Assembly (NCBI GenBank): GCA_934776915.1
Contig: CAKVNA010000024.1
Location: 1 to 9,740, forward strand
Source: an uncultured Clostridia bacterium
GTDB taxonomy: Bacteria > Bacillota > Clostridia > Christensenellales > UBA1242
Direction of reading: 5' to 3'
DNA length: 9,740 bases
Part shown: one piece after another, positions 1 to 4,349 of the stretch
Position numbering within the stretch: the stretch's first letter is position 1
How the letters are laid out: each line of letters opens with the position of its first letter
Notes under the pieces: generated by a model
Told to the model about the DNA's origin: nothing
Databases searched by the model: none
What the model saw: only the letters and a program-made list of their open reading frames with translations
Made by a program: the position numbers and the translations under genes

Positions 1-359
1 CACTCGGGTCTTAAATAACTTAAAATTTTCTTTTGAGCCACATCTCTTTGCACCTGTTGCGAAACACTTACCACCCAACCGCTTGTGTTTTTTCTGTTTT
101 TCTTGTAAGGGTGATTGCCCCTAGCAAGCCACACACATTCCACCGCCCCACACTCAGTCTTGCCCGTTCTGTTGCCCCCAAAAACCCACCTATTTCGCTT
201 TTGACACTTATGGAAGGCAATTTGTTTTTTATGCTTAATCTTCCCCGAGTTGTAGTTTGCGAGTTTATCGTTTTTGCGACTTTCCAAAATGTTATAAATC
301 TTTCTCAATTTGAGCAAAATTTCTTTTAACCTCTCGCTGTTTTCGTATTTTTCTTCCAT
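1..359 (-). CDS. terL: Phage terminase large subunit, N-terminal part (runs off left edge)
   Basis: The minus strand is open from an ATG at 359 to the window edge, giving 119 residues without a stop. It starts MEEKYENSERLKEILLKL and contains a phosphate-binding loop GGNRTGKT at about residues 61-68, preceded by NRWVF and followed by ECGAVECVWLARGNHPY. This arrangement is typical of the ATPase domain of tailed-phage terminase large subunits, which power DNA packaging into the prohead and cut the concatemer. The start is supported by AAAGGGA at 366-372, six bases upstream. The rest of the ATPase domain and the nuclease domain lie outside the window. No small-subunit gene fits in the 100 bp upstream, where a divergent gene begins instead. 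The Walker A and surrounding sequence are seen directly; the packaging role is family knowledge; whether the prophage is intact cannot be judged here. The + strand reading frame over the same bases is a shadow. Confidence 0.85.
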   Translation of the reverse strand, partial: MEEKYENSERLKEILLKLRKIYNILESRKNDKLANYNSGKIKHKKQIAFHKCQKRNRWVFGGNRTGKTECGAVECVWLARGNHPYKKNRKNTSGWVVSVSQQVQRDVAQKKILSYLRPE

Positions 360-460
360 AATATATCCCTTTCGACAATCTCTCCAACAATTCTCTTTTT
401 GCATATTGCTAAAATAAAAACACAAACTTATTATCACAATCACCATAAAGGAGTCTAAAA
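360..460. promoter_or_regulatory. Divergent intergenic region between terminase and SH3-like membrane gene
   Basis: The 101 bp must hold promoters for two diverging genes. On the minus strand TTGTGA (434-439), 17 bp, then TATTTT (411-416) is a weak sigma-A-like candidate for the terminase gene, four of six matches in each box. On the + strand TAAAAT at 410-415 could be a -10 box for the gene at 461, but no good -35 box stands at the right distance. The two ribosome binding sites, AAAGGGA (366-372, minus) and AAAGGAG (447-453, plus), are clear. The promoter calls are weak. Confidence 0.3.
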
Positions 461-1324
461 TTGAAACATTTTAAAGACCACTCATTTTCTTGTCTTCTTT
501 TTGCAACAGCAATTTTATTTGTTGTTTTGCTTTCTCCTTTTTTAAATTTTTCCCACCCCACCACCTACGCCTCATCACTTACCACCTACACTTCGTCACT
601 TACCTCCTACACCTACGCCCGAGCAGAAACCAGTGGCGTATATCTTTACAAATCCCCCTCCTCCCTTGACCCCTCAAACATTCTTTTTGAAATTCCCGAA
701 ACATATTTTGTAGGACTGCTTTCAAACTATGACAGCAAATTTTACAAAGTTATGTATCGTGACCTAACGGGCTTTGTCCTAAAATCATCTGTCACCCCCG
801 TCAAAGAAACTCCCGAAACGCCTTATCTTGAAAACATAACCTTTCGTGTTTTTTCACCAGGAGGCACAGACCTTGTCGCCAACCCCACATCAAAAAGCCC
901 AACAGTCATAACGACCGTTGAGCAAAACACAACTCTAAATTATTATGGAAAAACTGTCGGGCAAGAAAATATTTCTGGCAGAGGTTCAACTTGGTATTTT
1001 GGCACAACTACCACTGGCGAGCGGGGATACATTTACAAAGGTCTAGCAGATCAACTATCCCACATTCCCCTAAATTCCGAACGCACCACCGCAATATCTT
1101 CTCCGTTTGGCGAATCAAACGACTATCTGTATAACTTGGTAGATATTTCACTAGGCTCAAAAATCTTGATAATCCTTCTTACAACCCTTCCCGTTGGGCT
1201 TCTTATCTATCTTCTTCTAAAACCCTATAAAATTGAAAAAAATCTCACATCACACACCCCCAAAAACAAACTTCACCCAAAGACCATTCGTCAAATTCAA
1301 GACCAAACAGATAACACAATCTAA
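461..1324 (+). CDS. Hypothetical membrane protein with two SH3-like extracellular segments
   Basis: The predicted protein has 287 residues. The start is a TTG at 461, chosen because AAAGGAG at 447-453 sits seven bases upstream. Residues 11-31 form a hydrophobic signal or anchor segment. It is followed by a short seven-residue Thr/Ser/Tyr repeat (34-53). Residues 59-114 (GVYLYKSP...FYKVMYRDLTGFVLKSSV) resemble a bacterial SH3-like fold, and 127-197 (ending GERGYIYKGLAD) may be a second, degenerate copy. A second hydrophobic helix lies at 234-253, followed by a basic tail rich in Lys, His and Gln. The likely arrangement is an extracellular domain held in the membrane at its C-terminal end. SH3-like domains often bind cell-wall material, but binding here is inference. 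It is the only + strand gene, its coding strand is very C-rich and G-poor, and it diverges from the terminase gene. I do not recognise a named family. Confidence 0.7.
   Translation: MKHFKDHSFSCLLFATAILFVVLLSPFLNFSHPTTYASSLTTYTSSLTSYTYARAETSGVYLYKSPSSLDPSNILFEIPETYFVGLLSNYDSKFYKVMYRDLTGFVLKSSVTPVKETPETPYLENITFRVFSPGGTDLVANPTSKSPTVITTVEQNTTLNYYGKTVGQENISGRGSTWYFGTTTTGERGYIYKGLADQLSHIPLNSERTTAISSPFGESNDYLYNLVDISLGSKILIILLTTLPVGLLIYLLLKPYKIEKNLTSHTPKNKLHPKTIRQIQDQTDNTI
561..619 (+). repeat. 21-bp tandem repeat inside the membrane-protein gene
   Basis: Two near-identical 21-bp units (561-581 and 582-602) and a partial third (603-619) are in frame and encode the seven-residue repeats TTYASSL, TTYTSSL and TSYTYAR. 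They form a Ser/Thr/Tyr-rich linker just after the signal segment. Such short in-frame repeats can gain or lose units by slippage; variation here is not shown. Confidence 0.75.
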
Positions 1325-1579
1325 TTACAATTTTCTCTAAATTCTTCTATTTTCGCTATTTTGTTGTTATCTTTGTCTAAAATTTGCTATTTTTACTCAA
1401 ATTTATGTAATCTTCACCAAAAATAAACCATTTTTTACTTTTTTCAGCATATTATCGCAGATATTTGCAAAACTTAACTGTTTTTTGCCTGTTTCAACAA
1501 TTAACACCTATTTTAATAAAAATTGCAATTTTTCAGTAAATTTCAACTAGTTTTGTCACCTTTTACAATCTTTCTTGCA
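1325..1579. other. Convergent intergenic region, no gene seen
   Basis: These 255 bp lie between the 3' ends of a + strand and a minus strand gene. I see no open frame with a ribosome binding site. There is no textbook terminator. The best candidates are the 16-bp palindrome AAAAATTGCAATTTTT at 1518-1533, which could form a weak all-AT stem flanked by U-tracts for both strands, and a weak GCAAAA/TTTTGC pairing at 1467-1488. Confidence 0.5.
1518..1533. repeat. 16-bp perfect palindrome, possible weak bidirectional terminator
   Basis: AAAAATTGCAATTTTT is its own reverse complement. It sits between two convergent genes, 46 bp beyond the stop of the minus-strand gene. A hairpin with a TGCA loop would have only six A-T pairs, so termination is a guess; a symmetric protein-binding site is the alternative. 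Confidence 0.35.
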
Positions 1580-2113
1580 CTAAATCATTTTTCTAAGGCG
1601 TTTTAAAAGCAAATTGCATACAACCTCAGGGCAATCTTCAATGTTTCCGCCCATTTTTTCATACGAGCACAATTTTTCCATTGTTTCTTGCCAAAAAATA
1701 CCTTTAAAAACTTCATTATACACTCTTTTGGCATTTTGAAAGTTCTGCATAAAGTATTCTTCAAAACTCTTAAGTGCTTTTTGTTTTTTTCTAAAATACT
1801 CCCTTCTAGAAAGACCTAATCTTTTTGCACAATCATTGTTTGAAATTCCGTCAACAAAATGATTGATAATAAGTCTGGCAGAATATTCATCAAGTTGCAC
1901 CAAAGCTTTGTCAGTAAGCACCTTTAGATTTATCAAATTGACTTTTTGCTGTGACAAAGTTATAATTGCATTTGTTTGACGATATGCGCCGTCCTCTTGC
2001 ATTTGCACAGGCGAAATTGCCCTTGCTTCAATAATATTGTCTATGCTGTCACACAAAGCAGGCAACAGTTTATATATAGACAAAAACGATTTACACCAAA
2101 ATTCAAATTTCAT
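1580..2113 (-). CDS. Small sigma region 4-like helix-turn-helix protein
   Basis: This is a 177-residue protein with a strong ribosome binding site, GGAGAGGG at 2118-2125, four bases before the ATG. Residues about 73-120 (LDEYSARLIINHFVDGISNNDCAKRLGLSRREYFRKKQKALK) contain a helix-turn-helix like sigma-70 region 4 or the ArpU-type phage late regulators: an 'all residues on one helix, then I/C-A-x-x-L-G-L-S' pattern followed by a basic recognition helix. No region 2 is present, so it is not a complete sigma factor. The N-terminal 70 residues and the cysteine-containing C-terminal 55 residues match nothing I know. It has its own promoter (2157-2185) with phased A-tracts upstream. Small proteins of this kind often sit near terminase genes in prophages, and here the terminase starts about 1.2 kb downstream, but an opposed gene lies between them. 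A DNA-binding role is likely; the targets are unknown. Confidence 0.6.
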   Translation of the reverse strand: MKFEFWCKSFLSIYKLLPALCDSIDNIIEARAISPVQMQEDGAYRQTNAIITLSQQKVNLINLKVLTDKALVQLDEYSARLIINHFVDGISNNDCAKRLGLSRREYFRKKQKALKSFEEYFMQNFQNAKRVYNEVFKGIFWQETMEKLCSYEKMGGNIEDCPEVVCNLLLKRLRKMI

Positions 2114-2156
2114 TTTTCCCTCTCCAAAAAAACTATTTTCGCCACCCTACATTTCA

Positions 2157-2185
2157 ATTTTATAAGCCACTTTTTCAAAAGTCAA
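2157..2185 (-). promoter_or_regulatory. Sigma-A-type promoter for the helix-turn-helix gene
   Basis: On the minus strand TTGACT (2180-2185) is followed by exactly 17 bp and TAAAAT (2157-2162). Each box has five of six consensus bases. Transcription would begin near 2150, leaving a leader of about 37 nt before the ATG at 2113. Confidence 0.75.
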
Positions 2186-2199
2186 GAAAGAGTGTCATA

Positions 2200-2225
2200 T
2201 TTTTTAATATTTTTTAATATTTTTT
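2200..2225 (-). promoter_or_regulatory. Three A6 tracts in helical phase upstream of the promoter
   Basis: Runs of six T on the + strand (A on the minus strand) occur at 2200-2205, 2210-2215 and 2220-2225, exactly 10 bp apart and separated by AATA. A further T7 run lies at 2235-2241. They begin about 15 bp upstream of the -35 box. Phased A-tracts bend DNA and AT-rich blocks in this position can act as UP elements; the effect here is inferred. Confidence 0.55.
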
Positions 2226-2331
2226 ACAAAATTATTTTTTTGACCCAAAAAAGCATCAATTTTGGGCAAAATTTAATCTTGTTACCCCATAATACACCCC
2301 AAAATATGTCAAAATCGGTTCACAAATCGAG

Positions 2332-2357
2332 TTTTATCAAACATTTGTTCGATAAAA
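2332..2357 (-). promoter_or_regulatory. LexA/SOS-box-like operator inside an imperfect palindrome
   Basis: On the minus strand positions 2351-2338 read CGAACAAATGTTTG. This agrees with the Bacillus SOS box CGAACRNRYGTTYC at 13 of 14 positions and with the shorter GAACnnnnGTTY form. It lies inside a longer inverted repeat whose outer arms are TTTTATC (2332-2338) and GATAAAA (2351-2357). The nearest downstream gene on the minus strand is the helix-turn-helix gene, whose promoter is about 150 bp away. No open frame of useful length starts between them. The sequence match is seen; LexA binding is inference. Confidence 0.5.
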
Positions 2358-2459
2358 TAAAAATTTTATTTTTAAAATTTTTCACCCAAAATCCTAAAAA
2401 ATAGAATTTTTGCCTTATTATATATAATATATTTTATATCAAATAAGAAACATATATAT

Positions 2460-2475
2460 TTGTCCATTTGGACAA
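2460..2475. repeat. 16-bp inverted repeat next to the terminator
   Basis: TTGTCCA and TGGACAA are perfect inverted arms separated by TT. The element lies just beyond the U-tract of the minus-strand terminator. It could extend the terminator structure or be a dimer-binding site; nothing else in the sequence decides. Confidence 0.45.
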
Positions 2476-2476
2476 T

Positions 2477-2515
2477 AAAAAAAAGCATAAAATGTCATTT
2501 TTAACACTTTATGCT
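2477..2515 (-). terminator. Rho-independent terminator of the deacetylase-ssb operon (bidirectional)
   Basis: AGCATAAA (2484-2491) pairs with TTTATGCT (2508-2515); inside, TGT/ACA pair after one mismatch, around an eight-base loop. Read on the minus strand the stem is followed by eight U (2477-2484), as expected about 120 bp after the ssb stop. On the + strand CGG and then six T follow, so it may stop transcripts from both sides. Confidence 0.75.
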
Positions 2516-2530
2516 CGGTTTTTTATATTA

Positions 2531-2590
2531 TTTTGTCATATTTTAATGAATTTTGCCCAACTTCATATGTTTTTGTCATATTTTAATGAA
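2531..2590. repeat. 20-bp exact direct repeat, 40-bp period
   Basis: TTTTGTCATATTTTAATGAA occurs at 2531-2550 and again at 2571-2590, without mismatch. The intervening 20 bp are not repeated. The pair lies in the 3' untranslated region of ssb, between its stop and the terminator. Confidence 0.8.
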
Positions 2591-2636
2591 ATTTGAGTAA
2601 TTTTATAAATTTTTTGTCTTTTTTATGCAGACTGTC

Positions 2637-3302
2637 TTATGCTGGTTGAATTTCCTCAGTTTTTTCTTCGTTTTTCTCTGTTTCTTCGTCAACAAGGTGA
2701 ATTTTGCCCATAGAAACTTCATAAGCAACCCGAGTTTCACTTTCCGTTTCGGAAATTTTCTTTTGATATTCCCTGCTTTGAACTCTGCCAATAACTTCGA
2801 GTTTTTGACCAACCTTTATGTTTCTGACATATCTTGCATTTCTACCCCAAGCAATGCAAGGAATGTAGTCAGACTTGTTGTAAGACCTATTGACCGCCAA
2901 AAGCACATCGCAAATTTCTCTGCCAAATGGCGTCACCCTAAACACAGGTTCTTTGCACACATATCCCGCAACTTCCACAACATTTGGGTTCATGCTGTCG
3001 TCCATTTCAATAATATCACGCACAAAAACTGTTAGGAAAAGTTTGCTCTTGCCGTTTACAATTTTGTTGTAACTTCTATATTGCCCTTTAATTGCAACCT
3101 CTTTCCCAAGTTCAAAGTCCTGACCTGTCAAAAGTTTTTCTGATACGGTCACTGGAATATAGTCAAAGTTATCTGAAAGTCTTGGAACTTTGAGGTCTAG
3201 TTCATAAAAAGCCTCGCCAAACACTTCATGCGTGTATTTTGGCTCTGTTGTTACAACTCCTTTCAAGAATACTTTGTTGTTTTCCATCATTTCGTAGTTC
3301 AT
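2637..3302 (-). CDS. ssb: Single-stranded DNA-binding protein with two OB-like domains
   Basis: The protein has 221 residues when started at the ATG at 3302, which has AAAGGGAG (3311-3318) eight bases upstream. A longer frame from a TTG at 3380 would overlap the deacetylase gene by 50 bp, has no ribosome binding site and adds a poorly structured 26 residues, so I reject it. Residues about 10-100 (VFLKGVVTTEP... to VFVRDIIEM) and 107-205 (NVVEVAGYVCKEPVFRVTPFGREICDVLLAVNR...) each have the SSB/PriB OB-fold pattern. The second copy is closer to the family, with the typical SDYIPCIAWGRNA strand. The tail is acidic (EETEKNEEKTEE) but ends in IQPA and lacks the classical DDDIPF tip that recruits repair partners. 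Clostridia commonly have such two-domain proteins beside the main SSB, with roles in replication or recombination that are less well known. It is cotranscribed with the deacetylase, 28 bp upstream. Confidence 0.8.
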   Translation of the reverse strand: MNYEMMENNKVFLKGVVTTEPKYTHEVFGEAFYELDLKVPRLSDNFDYIPVTVSEKLLTGQDFELGKEVAIKGQYRSYNKIVNGKSKLFLTVFVRDIIEMDDSMNPNVVEVAGYVCKEPVFRVTPFGREICDVLLAVNRSYNKSDYIPCIAWGRNARYVRNIKVGQKLEVIGRVQSREYQKKISETESETRVAYEVSMGKIHLVDEETEKNEEKTEEIQPA

Positions 3303-3330
3303 CTTTATATCTCCCTTTGTTTTTTTTGCA

Positions 3331-4110
3331 TCAGCATGCAATTTGTCGCCCTGTGTGGTCAATTCTTGTGTTTCCGTCAAGCAAAAGTTCGCTAATTGTC
3401 ACAAACTTATATCCCCTAGATTTCAATGTGGTGATAATGGTTGGCAAAGCGTCAACAATGTGGTCGGCGTTGTTGTGGCACAAAATTATTGAGCCACTTT
3501 GCACTTTTTTAAGCACATTTGCAACAATTTTTTCTGCAGAAATCCCTTTCCAGTCCAAACTGTCAACATCCCACTGAATTGTCTTTAAGTTCTGTTTTTC
3601 AGCAACGGATAAGACTTGATTGTTATAAGACCCAAAAGGAGCCCTAAAAAGTGTAACTTCCTTGCCAGTGACCTTTGTTATCTTCTTTTTTGATGTCGAA
3701 AGTTCCAATTCCATTTGCTCTGCACTCAATTTTACAAAGTCTGGATGTGTGTTGCTGTGAGTTCCAATTTCAAGTCCTTGCTCGTCAATTTTCTTCACAA
3801 GTTCCTCATTTTTGTCCACCCACATTCCAACAAGAAAGAAATTTGCTTTTATCTTATGCTCGTCAAGAATTTTCAAAATACTTTCCGTTTTGTCACTTCC
3901 CCACGCCGCATCAAAACTTATAGCAATTTCTTTTTGGTCATTCTGCACGCAATAAATTGGAAGTTTCCTTGTTTTCTGCACGAATACACTTGCAAGACTT
4001 TCGCTGCCAAAATTAAAACTTAAAAGCATTGCGCAACACAACACAAAAAGTGCAACTTTCATTGTCCTGCTTTTCAAAACAACAAACCATACTCTTGTAT
4101 GCTTCTTCAT
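3331..4110 (-). CDS. Secreted or membrane-anchored polysaccharide deacetylase, PdaB-like
   Basis: The 259-residue protein has a hydrophobic N-terminal segment (about 17-33, MKVALFVLCCAMLLSF) and then one NodB domain of the carbohydrate esterase 4 family. Visible motifs are FDAAWG (66-71), HSNTH (118-122, metal ligands), RAPFG (156-160), DVDSLDW (181-187) and IILCH (207-212, catalytic-side His). These enzymes remove N-acetyl groups from peptidoglycan or other glycans. Motif 1 has Asp67, the usual base, but the next metal-binding Asp is replaced by Ala. This FDAAWG form is characteristic of PdaB-like proteins linked to sporulation in Bacillus, so activity may be altered. The annotated ATG at 4110 has AAAGGAG 12 bases upstream, rather far; the ATG at residue 17 (AGGA three bases before it) is an alternative giving a cleaner signal peptide. 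It heads a two-gene operon with ssb. Membership is certain; substrate and any spore role are inferred. Confidence 0.85.
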   Translation of the reverse strand: MKKHTRVWFVVLKSRTMKVALFVLCCAMLLSFNFGSESLASVFVQKTRKLPIYCVQNDQKEIAISFDAAWGSDKTESILKILDEHKIKANFFLVGMWVDKNEELVKKIDEQGLEIGTHSNTHPDFVKLSAEQMELELSTSKKKITKVTGKEVTLFRAPFGSYNNQVLSVAEKQNLKTIQWDVDSLDWKGISAEKIVANVLKKVQSGSIILCHNNADHIVDALPTIITTLKSRGYKFVTISELLLDGNTRIDHTGRQIAC

Positions 4111-4184
4111 AATAACTCATTTCTCCTTTTCACATTAAGCCTTTTTTGTCCTTATGTGTCTAGTTTTGTAGAAACATTGTCGTC

Positions 4185-4213
4185 TATTTATAGTTATTAT
4201 TTATGTTGCTCAA
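4185..4213 (-). promoter_or_regulatory. Weak candidate promoter for the deacetylase-ssb operon
   Basis: On the minus strand TTGAGC (4208-4213), 17 bp, TAAATA (4185-4190); TATAAA at 4187-4192 would give a 15-bp spacer instead. A promoter is expected here because a terminator-like hairpin lies between parC and this gene. The match is poor, and a sporulation sigma factor could be used instead. Confidence 0.3.
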
Positions 4214-4220
4214 ATATTCG

Positions 4221-4277
4221 TTTTGAAAACTGTCTTTTGCTTTCAAAAGTAAAAGAGTGCATTTAATACACTCTTTT
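4221..4277 (-). terminator. Hairpin pair after parC, probable terminator
   Basis: AAAAGAGTG (4251-4259) pairs with CACTCTTTT (4269-4277) around a nine-base loop; the minus strand then reads TTTTACTTTTG. Immediately beyond, TTTTGAAA (4221-4228) pairs with TTTCAAAA (4241-4248). The first stem lies about 75 bp after the parC stop and probably ends the parE-parC transcript. On the + strand the first stem is followed by only a short T-run. Confidence 0.6.
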
Positions 4278-4349
4278 TCATAAATCATATTAAAACATCA
4301 ATTTTTTTATCTTTTGTTTTCAATTTAAGTCAAATTTGTGTATTTCTCC

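Larger units (their letters stand above)
2114..2636. other. 523-bp intergenic region without a gene
   Basis: No frame on either strand combines a start, a ribosome binding site and more than a few dozen codons; the + strand frame through 1976-2404 overlaps the helix-turn-helix gene and is low-complexity. The region holds the promoter, phased A-tracts, SOS-like box, small palindrome, terminator and direct repeat listed separately. It is more AT-rich than the genes around it. Confidence 0.6.

Noticed and set aside
33..329. Open frame of 98 codons on the + strand
   Set aside because: It is the shadow of the terminase gene on the minus strand, which shows a recognisable ATPase motif and a good ribosome binding site.
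2308..2313. TTGACA on the minus strand as a second promoter after the SOS box
   Set aside because: No -10 box lies at 16-18 bp; TATTAT follows after only 12 bp.
1976..2404. Open frame of 142 codons on the + strand
   Set aside because: It overlaps the start of the helix-turn-helix gene and its promoter, has no ribosome binding site and becomes a low-complexity Phe/Lys/Ile run.
2531..2590. Short CRISPR-like array
   Set aside because: There are only two repeat copies, the 20-bp spacing sequence is AT-rich, and no cas gene is near.
3303..3380. Longer start for ssb at a TTG, giving 247 residues
   Set aside because: No ribosome binding site precedes it, it overlaps the deacetylase by 50 bp, and AAAGGGAG fits the ATG at 3302.
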